Shown here in pieces: positions 1 through 8,837 of a stretch of DNA of 64,000 nucleotides. Positions within the stretch are counted from its first letter, which is position 1. Every line of letters starts with the position of its first letter. The position numbers and the translations under genes were made by a program. The notes below the pieces were generated by a model. It ran no database searches. It was given only the letters and a program-made list of their open reading frames with translations, and was not told the DNA's origin. This DNA comes from Salinisphaera sp. Q1T1-3. GTDB taxonomy: Bacteria; Pseudomonadota; Gammaproteobacteria; Nevskiales; Salinisphaeraceae. Where the stretch lies: the NCBI RefSeq assembly GCF_003602005.1, contig NZ_QZWD01000001.1:1-64000 (forward strand), in the 5' to 3' direction.

Positions 1-116
1 TGCCGGCCTGGTTCGACGACTACAACAACACGCACCCGCACAAGGCGCTGAACATGCGCTCACCGCGGGAATTCAGACAGGCTCAGGCAAGTAAGAATGC
101 GTGTCCGGTTTTATAG
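1..116 (+). pseudogene. IS3-family transposase OrfB, C-terminal end only (cut by window start)
   Basis: Reading from position 3 the frame gives about 37 residues containing [22 protein letters not shown], here split as WFDDYNNTHPHKA followed by LNMRSPREF, and stops at TAG 114-116. This is the usual ending of IS3-family OrfB proteins (integrase core, the W-DDYN-HPH-L-SP-EF tail). The rest of the gene lies outside the window, so I cannot say whether it is intact. The stop codon lies inside the presumed right end of the element. It differs in sequence from the second OrfB immediately downstream, so two different IS3 elements are present. Confidence 0.7.
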
Positions 117-127
117 GGGCAACTCCA
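102..127. repeat. Probable right terminal repeat of the first IS3 element
   Basis: The stretch beginning TGTCCGGTTTTATAGGGGC and ending CAACTCCA has the TG...CA form and position expected for the right end of an IS3-family element, directly after the OrfB tail. Homologous sequence to a different IS3 element (orfA tail) begins immediately after it. The matching left end is outside the window, so the assignment cannot be verified here. Confidence 0.45.
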
Positions 128-193
128 CGTCTCAAGAAGGAGCGGGATTTTTTACGCGACGCGGCCACATTCTTCGCCAAGGAATCGTCCTGA
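128..193 (+). pseudogene. IS3-family OrfA, last 21 codons
   Basis: The frame starting at 128 encodes [21 protein letters not shown] and ends at TGA 191-193. [18 protein letters not shown] is the characteristic C-terminus of the small helix-turn-helix/leucine-zipper protein OrfA of IS3 elements, which overlaps the start of orfB in another frame. Everything upstream of this tail has been replaced by the end of a different IS3 element, so OrfA is destroyed and the element can no longer make the OrfAB fusion transposase. Confidence 0.7.
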
Positions 194-1053
194 AATATCG
201 GGCGATCGAGTGTGGCCGCGAACAGTATCCCGTACGCCTGATGTGCCGCTGCTTACGGGTCTCACCCAGCGGGTTCTACGACTGGCGAGGTCGCCAGCCC
301 AGTGCCCGCGCGAGAGACAACAGGCGGCTTCTCAAGCGCATCCGCTCTATTCATGCGGATCAGCATGGTGTGATCGGCGCACGTCGCATGCATGAAGAAT
401 TGGGCTTTGAAGGCGAAACCGCCAGTCGCAATCGCATTGCGCGACTGATGGCCCGCCATGGCATCCGCGGCATCCCGATCGCCAAGTCCCTGCGTTACAA
501 ACCGTCGGGTTTGCGGCCACTGGGGCTGCGTAATCATCTCGAGCGCGACTTTGTCGCGCTCGAACCCAATATTAAATGGGTCACCGACATCACCCAGATC
601 CGGACGGGCGAAGGGTGGCTGTTTCTCTGTGTGGTGATCGATCTATACAGCAAGCTCGTCATCGGCTGGTCGATGGACGCGACCCAGCAGCGGCAGCTGG
701 TTTTGGACGCCATGACCGCCGCCCTGGGGCAGCGCGATGATCACCGGCAAGCCGTGATCTTACATTCGGATCGAGGCACGCAATTTACCAGTCACGAAGT
801 TCAGCAGTTTCTCAAGGATCAGAATCTGATCAGCAGCATGAGTGCGGTCGGGCATTGCGGTGACAACGCCGCATGCGAGGGCTTCTTCGGCATGCTCAAA
901 CGTGAGCGCGTCAGACGGCGTCGTTATCGAACCCGCTCCGAGGCCAGATCAGATGTCTTCGACTACATCGAGCGATTTCACAATCACCGGATACGACGTA
1001 GGCTGGAAGCCGAGAAACAGCGGCTCTCAACCCGGTTCGAACCGTCCGTGTAA
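187..1053 (+). CDS. IS3-family transposase OrfB (element 5'-truncated)
   Basis: About 288 residues. The N-terminal part ([20 protein letters not shown], then SPSGFYDW) is the HTH_21 region of IS3 OrfB; the rve integrase core follows with all three catalytic acids visible: D in WVTDIT, D in LHSDRG, E in [12 protein letters not shown]. The frame is open from 97, but the part before about 187 is orfA sequence read out of frame, so 187 is a boundary of homology and not a proven start. In IS3 elements OrfB is normally made by a -1 frameshift from OrfA; with OrfA gone, expression and activity are doubtful. The C-terminus ([15 protein letters not shown]..) looks like the normal ending of one OrfB subgroup, so the protein itself is probably not truncated at that side. 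Confidence 0.75.
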   Translation, partial: VLKYRAIECGREQYPVRLMCRCLRVSPSGFYDWRGRQPSARARDNRRLLKRIRSIHADQHGVIGARRMHEELGFEGETASRNRIARLMARHGIRGIPIAKSLRYKPSGLRPLGLRNHLERDFVALEPNIKWVTDITQIRTGEGWLFLCVVIDLYSKLVIGWSMDATQQRQLVLDAMTAALGQRDDHRQAVILHSDRGTQFTSHEVQQFLKDQNLISSMSAVGHCGDNAACEGFFGMLKRERVRRRRYRTRSEARSDVFDYIERFHNHRIRRRLEAEKQRLSTRFEPSV

Positions 1054-1084
1054 ATGGGGGCTAACCCGCTTGAGAGGCGCTGCG

Positions 1085-1287
1085 ATCTGACGAGACGCCG
1101 GCCAATGGCGTGCAAGCGCCATGAGCGTCAGGCGTTGGCCGATCAGGCAGGCACACACGGCCTGTGATGTGGTGTGGGCGTTACGTTGATCGATCTCGAA
1201 GACAGACCCGAGACACGTCTGCACTACCGTACTCGCGTGCATGACGGCCTCCGCATTTTGGTCGATACGAAGGGTACTATCCGTCAT
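1085..1287 (-). pseudogene. IS4-type transposase, N-terminal fragment
   Basis: On the minus strand a start at 1287 gives MTDSTLRIDQNAEAVMHAS and then a segment rich in CLIGQRLTLMALARHWPA, resembling the N-terminal region of IS4-family transposases (a short helical domain of the form ..RLTLTALGR..). After about 65 residues the frame runs into the end of the IS3 element and the rest of the transposase is missing. Family assignment is from memory of the pattern and is only moderately secure; the fragment is certainly too short to be functional. The 78 bases up to the FkbM gene show nothing recognisable. Confidence 0.5.
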
Positions 1288-1365
1288 GCACGCCCTTCTG
1301 ACCACCCCTCGAATAACGCTAAATATCTGTTAAAGAATGAATAATTGTGGGGAGCCCTCAGGGGG

Positions 1366-2184
1366 TTACCCATCCTCGAGAGGAGGTTTGACGTAAAAGG
1401 CGTCGTAATGTTCGTTTGTTTCTCGAGTTTTAGGCTGCGGCGTCTGGTTAGCGAATCCTGCTTGCTGCATATGCTCATCGATCTCATGAGGCGCCACGCC
1501 GAAGCGTGCCAAGTATTTTTGATCGATTTCTACGATTGCCGAACGCGTTTGAGATCGACCTAGTAAAGACCCAAGCGATTTCAGCGCGAGCAGTTCGGCT
1601 CCTTCTACGTCTACTTTGATATTTAATTCCCGCTCACCAACAATTTTGCTAGCGAGCTTTAAGTCTGAAGCGAGATTGGCGGCCCATATTTCACTAGACA
1701 AGTCATATGAGATAAATGTCGCGCCTGAGTGCCGGGTGCTCCCGTTTAGTCGAATACCGGAGCTTTGATCTGAAAGCGCCAGATTAAAAGGAGTGATGTT
1801 TCGAAAGCCATTCCGATTTATATTCTCAACCAGCTGTGAGAACAGCTCCAGTTGTGGTTCAAAAGAAAGCACTCGTCCGGTGGGGCCAACGCTCCCCGCG
1901 GCTATAAGGGAATAAAGCCCGCAGTTTGCACCGATATCCATGAACACCGAACCGGCGGGTAAATTTCTAAGATGCCTAGTAAGCGCGCTACCATATAACC
2001 CGAGAATAGCAGCGCGATTAGTGAAGTCGGAAAAGTTGGAAACCAGCTGTACCCCGTACGCGCTCTGCACCGGATAACCGTCCAAGGATTTTCCGGTGAG
2101 GGATAGCAGCCGAGATTTGCCGGGTAACTCTGGCGCCTTATTCAGGCATCTAACCAATTGGTTTGCCAAGTTCGCACGAAACAT
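1366..2184 (-). CDS. FkbM-family SAM-dependent methyltransferase
   Basis: 272 residues from the chosen start. Contains the FkbM/Methyltransf_21 pattern: DIGANCG at about residues 83-89 (SAM motif I), LSFEPQ about 25 residues later (acidic residue binding the ribose), and KVDVEGAE towards the C-terminus. FkbM proteins O-methylate sugars or small molecules; among polysaccharide genes a sugar O-methyltransferase is likely (inference). The ATG at 2184 is preceded by AGGTGG at a 4-5 base spacing, which is better than the in-frame ATG at 2256, so I chose it. Base composition is clearly lower in GC than the housekeeping genes further on, suggesting acquisition with the surface-polysaccharide region. 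It is the first gene after the IS wreckage. Confidence 0.8.
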   Translation of the reverse strand: MFRANLANQLVRCLNKAPELPGKSRLLSLTGKSLDGYPVQSAYGVQLVSNFSDFTNRAAILGLYGSALTRHLRNLPAGSVFMDIGANCGLYSLIAAGSVGPTGRVLSFEPQLELFSQLVENINRNGFRNITPFNLALSDQSSGIRLNGSTRHSGATFISYDLSSEIWAANLASDLKLASKIVGERELNIKVDVEGAELLALKSLGSLLGRSQTRSAIVEIDQKYLARFGVAPHEIDEHMQQAGFANQTPQPKTRETNEHYDAFYVKPPLEDG

Positions 2185-2803
2185 AAATCCACCTATTATA
2201 TTAGCCAGTGAAATATCGGCCTCGGTTAACCGACTAGTTATTACCACATAGTACATATGCCTATGGACAGTGCCGAAATCGTGTTAAGCCACGTGCTATT
2301 TGAGCCTGGGAGGGGCGCCGGATAGCGAGTGGCCTGTCGCCTCTTCGGCTCAGGCCAATTTACAGAACGGATGGTGCATTCCCAAGGTTTTCCGGAAGAT
2401 GACGCGTATTGGCGGCAGACGAGCGTGCCGGTCATTGGTAAAATCCTGAGCTGACGCCGACGGCAATGATAACTCTGTCGCCTCAATTGCCTGTGTTTCG
2501 AAGAAAATCGAGTCGCTCGCTTTATATCTGACGATACTGTGCTGGCGATGCCGAGCATTCTTTCGAATGCCTTTCGTTGATCGATAGTGCGCGCTATATC
2601 TATACAGGCGCTAGGTAGATCGGGTTGTTACTCGATGTATGTCCGAGTCGATCGGGCTTCAGGCTTGCCCACTGCCCACTGGGGCTGAAGCGCGCCGCTC
2701 ACCGAGGCTGGGTTATGGGTTACTTCGTGCATGGCGGAATTTATTAAGCGTTCGGGCGTTCCTACACCGTAGACTATGTCCATCGAAGTGATGATGAAGC
2801 GAT
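2185..2803. other. 619-base stretch without a convincing gene
   Basis: Between the FkbM gene (minus) and the WcaJ-type gene (plus). I see no conserved gene. A short plus-strand frame open from 2326 to the TGA at 2452-2454 ends ..FPEDDAYWRQTSVPVIGKI and has a protein-like composition; it could be the tail of a decayed gene but I do not recognise it. The promoter of the WcaJ-type gene should lie in the last 150 bases; no strong -35/-10 pair stands out. Confidence 0.4.
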
Positions 2804-4198
2804 ATGTTCCAACGCGGTTTCCTGAGAGATCACAGCACCATTTCCGCCGGCCTTTACGTAATGGTCGATCTCCTCATGATCGTCGTTGGCGCGTATGTGG
2901 CATATGTCTGGTGCCTTGGGCAAAGCGGTCTGGACGGATACTACCGAGGACCCGTACTGGTCGGGATACTGTTGACACTCTCGGTATTCCCAGCTCTCGG
3001 GCTGTATGATTCGTGGCGAGGACGTAGCCCGATCGACCAGATGCGTGCGGTCACTGTTGGCTGGTTCGGTGTCATTCTCGGTCTGATTCTTATTGGTTTC
3101 GCGCTCAAGCAGAGCGCGAATTATTCCAGGCTCTGGGTGGTCACCTGGGGATTCTGGACCTGGGCACTTCTGGTTCTCGGTCGATTTGCGACATTCGCTG
3201 TTCTGCGCCAGCTACGGATTCAGGGATGGAATCATCGTCGCATTCTGATTGTGGGGAATCATGCGCTCGCCGAAGAAGTGTTGGCGCGTGTTGAGTCGAC
3301 ACCTTCGACAGGCTGGGAAGTGATTGCCGCGGCGATGGTGGACCACGATGGGTCTCGGCATGTCGGCAAGGTACGTGTGGTTGGTTATCGGCAGCGTATC
3401 GAGCGGCTTGCGCGACGTTTCGGTGCCGATGAAATCTGGCTCTGTCTACCGCTCGAGCAACAAGCGTTGATTGACCGTGTTCGCTGGGACTTCCGGCATA
3501 GCACGATTACGATGCGCCTGGTGCCAAATCTTCACGGCATGCGGCTGATACAGCATCCGGTGGCCGAGATTCTCGGCGTGCCGATGCTGAACTTGAGTGT
3601 GTCACCGATGCAGGGGTGGAGTCGCCTGATCAAGGCGTTGGAAGATCGTGCGTTGGCTTTTCTTATCCTCACCATGATAAGTCCTGTCCTGCTGGTGCTG
3701 GCGATTGGCGTCAAAATGAGCTCGCCAGGTCCTATCTTTTTCAGGCAGAAACGAATGGGCTGGAACGGACGGCTTTTCACGATTTTAAAATTCCGCTCCA
3801 TGCCTGTGGATGTGGAATCGAAGACCGGTGCAGTTTGGGCCAAGGCAGGCGAAAAACGCTCAACGAAGTTTGGATCGTTCCTGCGGAGAACAAGTCTCGA
3901 TGAGCTGCCCCAGTTCATCAACGTGTTGTTGGGGAATATGTCAATCGTCGGGCCGCGTCCCGAGCGTCCTGTATTCGTGGATCAGTTCAAGGAAGAAATA
4001 CCAGGCTACATGCAGAAGCATATGGTCAAGGCCGGCATCACGGGCTGGGCGCAAGTTAACGGTTGGCGAGGATCAACCGATCTACAGAAACGTATTGAGC
4101 ATGATTTATATTACATCGAGCATTGGTCCTTCTGGTTCGATCTGAAGATCATTTTCTTGACTGTATTCAAGGGCTTTATAAGCAAGAATGCCTACTGA
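2804..4198 (+). CDS. Undecaprenyl-phosphate sugar phosphotransferase (WcaJ/WbaP type)
   Basis: 464 residues, normal for the family. It transfers a hexose-1-phosphate from a nucleotide sugar to undecaprenyl phosphate in the inner membrane, the first step of repeat-unit assembly. The N-terminal third has several membrane helices (residues about 12-130), then a CoA_binding_3-like Rossmann segment (RRILIVGNHALAEEVL), one more helix (about 287-308) and the catalytic Bac_transf domain with KFRSMP, DELPQF, VGPRPERP and the ending EHWSFWFDLKIIFLT. The Asp-Glu pair of DELPQ and the PRP motif are the known functional residues. The start at 2804 places the first membrane helix normally. It is the initiating enzyme of the exopolysaccharide locus; the sugar (glucose or galactose) cannot be told from sequence. 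Convergent with the next gene; the 119 bases between hold only short inverted repeats. Confidence 0.9.
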   Translation: MFQRGFLRDHSTISAGLYVMVDLLMIVVGAYVAYVWCLGQSGLDGYYRGPVLVGILLTLSVFPALGLYDSWRGRSPIDQMRAVTVGWFGVILGLILIGFALKQSANYSRLWVVTWGFWTWALLVLGRFATFAVLRQLRIQGWNHRRILIVGNHALAEEVLARVESTPSTGWEVIAAAMVDHDGSRHVGKVRVVGYRQRIERLARRFGADEIWLCLPLEQQALIDRVRWDFRHSTITMRLVPNLHGMRLIQHPVAEILGVPMLNLSVSPMQGWSRLIKALEDRALAFLILTMISPVLLVLAIGVKMSSPGPIFFRQKRMGWNGRLFTILKFRSMPVDVESKTGAVWAKAGEKRSTKFGSFLRRTSLDELPQFINVLLGNMSIVGPRPERPVFVDQFKEEIPGYMQKHMVKAGITGWAQVNGWRGSTDLQKRIEHDLYYIEHWSFWFDLKIIFLTVFKGFISKNAY

Positions 4199-4317
4199 AC
4201 ATGTTAAGCGTGCTAGCGCACGTCAATCATCTCGATAATTAATGCTCGGCGAGCGCTGTGCGCTCACTATCCTCGCTGGTTCTACATTAAAATTTCGGTT
4301 TCCAGCTAATTTAAGCG

Positions 4318-5460
4318 TTATCTTTTCAAACTGTCGTAAGGGTTGTTGTATCGACCTCGGAAGTTCTCGAGTGAAGTGATCTTCCGATCCAGGAGACAGG
4401 CGATTCGCCCGGTGGTCGAGTTTTTATGCTGTGTTTTTCGCCCATGTTTGTCGAAACCGTGTGAGTACAAACCTGAACGCGCGCGTTGTCGCAATTGCCC
4501 GACCTTGCGCCTCAGAAGTCTTCCACGTCGAAAGTTGGCAGATTGGATTTCTTTTTCGAGCGGATATTTGCTTCTTACCTCGCGTTCGAGAAATTCACAC
4601 CATTTTTTCAGTGTGGCCTCGACGCTGACTTCCCTGGCTCGTATCAGCGATCGGTGTCGCATCTGCTCGTAGACCTGTGGATTGCTCTTGAGCTCTTCCA
4701 GGGTCCGGATCATTTCGGCAGAATCGCGAATGTGCATGAAGTCGATCCGGTGCAAACCGTGATAATGAAATGCCGGCTCGTCGCCCACGAAAGCCACGCA
4801 ACCGGCAATCCACGCGTTATAGAGTTTGCTTGCTGGCTTCGATTGCAGGTAGTACGGACTACCGTCTCTGATCGCCAATACAATGTCGATGTCGTTGTAT
4901 CGAGTCCATGACGAGGGCTCGTGACATATGACGAGCTCGACCCCCATGCGTTTGAGCGCGTCGTGAAAGGCTTCAGTACGAAATTCATCCGCAAGATTTT
5001 TTTCCAGACCGAAGAAGCCGATTCGGGATATGGTGTTGCCGCGGTCGACGGATCGGGGCGAGAGACCGAATTGTGGCCAATGCGGAATGAAGAATGAGCG
5101 CTCCCACTCGATGGAAGAGGGGCTCTGAACCACTTCGAAATCGCAGCCGAAGGATCTTTCACGGTCAGCGCGAATCGCGACCAAGACGCACTCGTGAGTA
5201 TTGCTCAGTTGTGCCAAATCGTCATGATGAGCGATACATATCGCGCCTGGCACAACGTCAGCGGATATAGAGACTGCTGCCAGGGCGTCCCGAACTCTCG
5301 TATACGTGTTGATGATCCATACGTCGCGGCCGTCGCGACAGAGGTCAGAGATTTCGTCATTGGAAATCGATTTTTCTCCGAAGAGGAAGGGTTTCCAAAA
5401 ATCCAAGTCGCGATGTACGAATACGATTGGAGTCGGGGACAATCCTGTTTCGGAGTTCAT
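4318..5460 (-). CDS. Glycosyltransferase-like protein of the polysaccharide locus
   Basis: 380 residues from ATG 5460, which has GAGAG 7-8 bases upstream; an in-frame ATG at 5496 lacks this. No signal peptide or membrane helix. The C-terminal half (ASKLYNAWIAGCVAFVGDEPAFHY, then a motif about 25 residues on, AEMIRTLEELKSNP..) resembles the sugar-nucleotide-binding half of GT-B glycosyltransferases or glycosyltransferase-like proteins, where K-N-A--G-P/C-V--...E..Y marks the donor site. The N-terminal half is not recognisable to me. It lies next to WcaJ on the opposite strand, fitting a role in adding or modifying sugars of the repeat unit. The function is inferred mainly from context and the C-terminal pattern; a non-catalytic relative is possible. 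Confidence 0.6.
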   Translation of the reverse strand: MNSETGLSPTPIVFVHRDLDFWKPFLFGEKSISNDEISDLCRDGRDVWIINTYTRVRDALAAVSISADVVPGAICIAHHDDLAQLSNTHECVLVAIRADRERSFGCDFEVVQSPSSIEWERSFFIPHWPQFGLSPRSVDRGNTISRIGFFGLEKNLADEFRTEAFHDALKRMGVELVICHEPSSWTRYNDIDIVLAIRDGSPYYLQSKPASKLYNAWIAGCVAFVGDEPAFHYHGLHRIDFMHIRDSAEMIRTLEELKSNPQVYEQMRHRSLIRAREVSVEATLKKWCEFLEREVRSKYPLEKEIQSANFRRGRLLRRKVGQLRQRARSGLYSHGFDKHGRKTQHKNSTTGRIACLLDRKITSLENFRGRYNNPYDSLKR

Positions 5461-5594
5461 CAAGCAACTCTCATCATTTTTGACTTGGCGACCCATGCCC
5501 TAGCTTGAAGTATGCCGCAGTTTCTGGGGGCTTGTGCCGTATGAAGTGAATGCACCTAAACCCTCCAGATTTTATATATCATAACCTTGACCTA

Positions 5595-5880
5595 GGGTCT
5601 GCTGGGGTTTCGTTCGAGTGCCTTTTCGTCGAGAGACCGCAGTGTGTCCGACAAGGCGCGAGTTGCCGATCACGGCGTGCCACGATCCAGACTGGCAACG
5701 CCGCAGGGCCCGATTTGCCGGCCCAACCCAAAGGGACAAGCGCCCCAAAATTAAAATACGACGGCAATACAGCGTTCTAGCAGGCTGGCGCAGCATGACT
5801 GCGCGGTGCCTGCGACGCCTCGTATTGCCGCCCATCGTCAATTTCAGGGCGCGCTTGGCGCGGACTCGCACGAAACCTCT
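5595..5880 (+). repeat. CTAG-associated dispersed repeat, copy A
   Basis: Full-length copy of the dispersed repeat described under findings. Left end is the variant GGGTCTGCTGGGGTTTCG directly after the TA of a CTAG (5592-5595). The right end is shortened (ACTCGCACGAAACCTC) and runs into a second CTAG (5879-5882). Inside are the conserved blocks CCTTTTCGTCGAGAGACCGC, the palindromic block around GTGCCACGATC, GGGACAAGCGCCCCAAAAT, GGCAATACAGCGTTCTAGC and GCCCATCGTCAATTTCAGGG. Small frames across it are conserved only because the DNA is. The remaining parts of the gene-free interval 5461-6127 show nothing I can name. Confidence 0.85.
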
Positions 5881-6127
5881 AGGACGGCTGGGCTAACATT
5901 TGGCTATGTACTGAACGATTGAGCACGGCGGGCTCGCCGAGCCGTAGAGGCGTTTGGATCTGCATTGGATTGACCGAATCGACGACGCGAGTTCAAGCGC
6001 GGCGCGCAAAAGTTTTTTAAATCGTTCCTCGCCTTGTACGCTTCCAAAGCGTGCGTCATCGATACATTTCAAGGCAGCAGATGGTTGGGTCGTCTAGTCT
6101 CGCACGAGTCGCGCCTTTTCCGGCGGC

Positions 6128-7138
6128 TCAGCTCGGTTTGTAATAATCGAGATACCAGTCGACGAATTTTTCGACGCCTTCAGCGACCGATGTCTGAGGG
6201 CGGTAGTCGACGGCATTGAACAGACCATCGACACTGGCATGGGTTGCTTCAACATCCCCCGGCTGCATGGGCAGCATTTCCTTGTCAGCCGTCACGTCTA
6301 GGCATTTTTCCAGCTCTTCAATATAGTCCATCAATGGCACGGGATTGCCGTTGCCGATGTTATAGACGCGCCATGGAGCCGGGCTGCTGTCGGGTTGCGG
6401 GACATCACTGTTCCACGCGGCGTCGGGCGTGGCGGGTTGGTAGAGGATGCGAACGATGCCCTCGACGATATCGTCGACGTAGGTGAAATCGCGGCGGTGA
6501 TGTCCGTGATTGAAGACCGGTATCGATTCGCCGGCCAGCATTTTCTTCGTGAATAGGAACAGCGCCATGTCGGGCCGTCCCCACGGGCCGTAGACGGTAA
6601 AGAACCGGAGTCCGGTGGTTGGTAGCCGATGGAGGTGGGCGTAGGAATGCGCCATCAATTCGGTAGCGCGTTTCGTCGCGGCATAGATCGCGAGTGGGTG
6701 GTCGGCATCGCCTGAGGGGTCGAACGGCATGTCTGTCGAGGCGCCGTAGACCGAACTCGTCGAGGCATACACGAGATGTGCGGCTTTGGTGTGGCGGCAG
6801 CCCTCGAGAACGTTGAGCGTGCCCGTGACGTTGGCATCCACGTAATCATGGGGATGATCGATGGAGTGCCTGACGCCGGCCTGCGCGGCGAGATGAACGA
6901 CCCGATCGAAGCGATGTGTCTCGAACAATTCACGCATGCCGTCGCGATCCGAGATATCCAGCTCAACCTGAGTGAAGTCGTTATATTCAAGCAGCTGGTT
7001 CACACGGGCATGTTTGAGTGCAACATCATAATAAGGGTCGTAATTGTCGACGCCGACGACGGTTTCGCCGGCTGCGAGTAATCGCTTGGCGACATGGAAA
7101 CCGATGAAACCAGCGCTGCCCGTGACAAGAATGCTCAC
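6128..7138 (-). CDS. UDP-glucuronate 4-epimerase (NAD-dependent epimerase/dehydratase)
   Basis: 336 residues, the family's usual length. Extended short-chain dehydrogenase: GSAGFIG at 7-13 binds NAD, and the catalytic triad is visible as the Ser of ASTSSVYG (about 126-132) with Y152 and K156 in YAATK. LAAQAGVRHSIDHPHDYVD, LRFFTVYGPWGRPDMALFLF and RRDFTYVDDIVEG are hallmarks of the CapI/LspL/WbnF group that interconverts UDP-glucuronate and UDP-galacturonate. I start at the GTG 7138 because SILVTGSAGFIG is the typical N-terminus; the longer open frame upstream is not conserved-looking. No good Shine-Dalgarno is visible. It is divergent from manC (231 bases apart) and supplies an acidic sugar donor for the polysaccharide. 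Confidence 0.85.
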   Translation of the reverse strand: MSILVTGSAGFIGFHVAKRLLAAGETVVGVDNYDPYYDVALKHARVNQLLEYNDFTQVELDISDRDGMRELFETHRFDRVVHLAAQAGVRHSIDHPHDYVDANVTGTLNVLEGCRHTKAAHLVYASTSSVYGASTDMPFDPSGDADHPLAIYAATKRATELMAHSYAHLHRLPTTGLRFFTVYGPWGRPDMALFLFTKKMLAGESIPVFNHGHHRRDFTYVDDIVEGIVRILYQPATPDAAWNSDVPQPDSSPAPWRVYNIGNGNPVPLMDYIEELEKCLDVTADKEMLPMQPGDVEATHASVDGLFNAVDYRPQTSVAEGVEKFVDWYLDYYKPS

Positions 7139-7369
7139 AATCGACTGTCGGTAGAGAATCAACGGCGCGATTGTAACAGCACGGCGCCGTCGAACAGCCC
7201 GGCTCGGATGGCGAAGAAATCGTGACAGGGGCCAGTAATGTGCCGCTTTGTAGTACGATTTCGCGGCGCCCGGGTCTTGATGTTCGACTTGGGGATATAG
7301 ACGGATCATTCCAGTCTGACGCGCTTTCGCGTGCGGACGATTTTCTAACGCGCAACAGAACGAATTTCT

Positions 7370-8791
7370 ATGCTTGTACCTGTTCTTCTTGTCGGTGGCG
7401 TCGGCACGCGACTCTGGCCGTCTTCGCGCCAAAGCCGGCCCAAGCAATTCCTGCCGCTCGTTGACGGTGAGTCCAGCCTGTTTGCTGATACGCTCGCCAG
7501 GCTGGAAGGGCTTGCGGATCTGGGTGAGCCGATCGCGGTCGGGGCAGAAGAATTCCGGTTCATGATCGCAGAGCAGATGCAGGCCGCCGGCTATACCGGC
7601 CGTATTCTGCTCGAGCCTGCGCCGCGCAATACGGCAGCCGCCGTCGCGGCCGCGGCGCACGAGGCGCGCCGGTTGCACGGTGACGAGGTCGAGCTACTGG
7701 TCTTGCCCACGGATCATGCAATCGCCGATGCCGAAGCGTTCAAGTCAAGCGTGGCGGTTGCCCGTGGCGCGATTGCCGATGGGGCGCTGGCACTGTTTGG
7801 CGTGACGCCGGATGGCCCGGAGACCGGGTATGGCTATATTCGGGCAGGTATGGATACGGCGCCGGGACTGCGCCGGGTGGATGCGTTCACCGAAAAACCG
7901 GATGCGGCACGCGCAAGCGAATTCGTTGCGAGCGGAGATTATTTCTGGAATAGCGGGATGTTCGCTTTTCGCGCGGTCGATTATCTTGAGTTGCTGTCGG
8001 AGTTCGCGAGCGATATTCACGACGGGGTGGCCGCGGCATACGCGAATGCACAGGCCGATATCGATTTCCTCCGGCTCGATGCGGCCGCGTTCGAGGCTGT
8101 GCGCGCGGATTCCATCGACTATGCGGTGATGGAAAAGACGGATCGCGCTGTCATGGCTGAGCTGGATGCCGCCTGGTCGGATCTCGGGAGCTGGACAGCG
8201 GTCGCTCGTGCTCGCGGACTGGACGCCCGCGGCAATGCAGCGATGGGCGACGTCTGGCTGGAGGACAGCGATGGCTGTGTCGTACGTAGCGAAAGCAGAC
8301 TGGTGACCGTGCTTGGCATGAAGGATGCCATAGTCGTCGAGACGCCGGATGCGGTGCTCGTCGCCGATCGCGGCCGCGAACAGGAAATCAAGCAACTGGT
8401 GAACAAGCTCGAGGCAGCAGGGCGCAGCGAAGCGACCGCGCATCGCAAGGCTTATCGCCCGTGGGGTAGTTATCGCCAGATTGCGAGCGGTCCGCGCTAC
8501 CAGGTCAAGCATATTCGAGTGTCGCCTGGCGGGCGACTGTCGCTGCAGTCGCATCATCATCGGGCCGAGCACTGGGTCGTGGTACGTGGTACGGCACGCG
8601 TGACTTGCGACGAGGAAGTGCAGCTTCTGACCGAAAATCAGTCGACCTATCTGCCGCTTGGCGCGGTACATCGGCTGGAAAACCCGGGCAAGGTAGACCT
8701 GGATCTGATCGAAGTGCAATCCGGCAGCTATCTCGGAGAAGACGATATCGTGCGTTACGACGATGTCTACGGTCGGACCGACAACGGCTGA
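7370..8791 (+). CDS. manC: Mannose-1-phosphate guanylyltransferase / mannose-6-phosphate isomerase
   Basis: 473 residues, matching bifunctional ManC/AlgA/XanB proteins. N-terminal nucleotidyltransferase domain with [12 protein letters not shown] at 9-20 and RPKQ at 23-26 (GTP/Mg and substrate binding), ENT-type motif FTEKPD and NSGMF in the middle; C-terminal type II phosphomannose isomerase cupin from about residue 355 ([30 protein letters not shown], ending [24 protein letters not shown]). It makes GDP-mannose from fructose-6-phosphate (isomerase) and mannose-1-phosphate (with a separate phosphomannomutase, not in the window). The stop is 46 bases before the next gene, which is in the same direction, so both are likely one transcript. 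Confidence 0.92.
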   Translation: MLVPVLLVGGVGTRLWPSSRQSRPKQFLPLVDGESSLFADTLARLEGLADLGEPIAVGAEEFRFMIAEQMQAAGYTGRILLEPAPRNTAAAVAAAAHEARRLHGDEVELLVLPTDHAIADAEAFKSSVAVARGAIADGALALFGVTPDGPETGYGYIRAGMDTAPGLRRVDAFTEKPDAARASEFVASGDYFWNSGMFAFRAVDYLELLSEFASDIHDGVAAAYANAQADIDFLRLDAAAFEAVRADSIDYAVMEKTDRAVMAELDAAWSDLGSWTAVARARGLDARGNAAMGDVWLEDSDGCVVRSESRLVTVLGMKDAIVVETPDAVLVADRGREQEIKQLVNKLEAAGRSEATAHRKAYRPWGSYRQIASGPRYQVKHIRVSPGGRLSLQSHHHRAEHWVVVRGTARVTCDEEVQLLTENQSTYLPLGAVHRLENPGKVDLDLIEVQSGSYLGEDDIVRYDDVYGRTDNG

Positions 8792-8837
8792 GGGGCGTCT
8801 TTCGACGTCTGATGAAACTGCAACGATTGGATGCGTG

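Larger units (their letters stand above)
1..1287. mobile_element. Nested insertion-sequence remnants (IS3 / IS3 / IS4)
   Basis: Three transposase pieces abut with no other gene between them: the 3' end of one IS3-family orfB, then the tail of orfA plus an apparently full orfB of a second IS3-family element, then on the other strand the first part of an IS4-type transposase. The simplest reading is that the second IS3 element landed in the IS4 gene, and the first IS3 element landed in orfA of the second. The window starts inside the first element, so its left end is not visible. Exact element ends after position 1053 could not be fixed. Confidence 0.75.

Noticed and set aside
2326-2454. Short plus-strand frame ending FPEDDAYWRQTSVPVIGKI
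   Set aside because: Protein-like composition, but only about 40 codons, no Shine-Dalgarno and no family that I recognise; perhaps a remnant, not reported as a gene.
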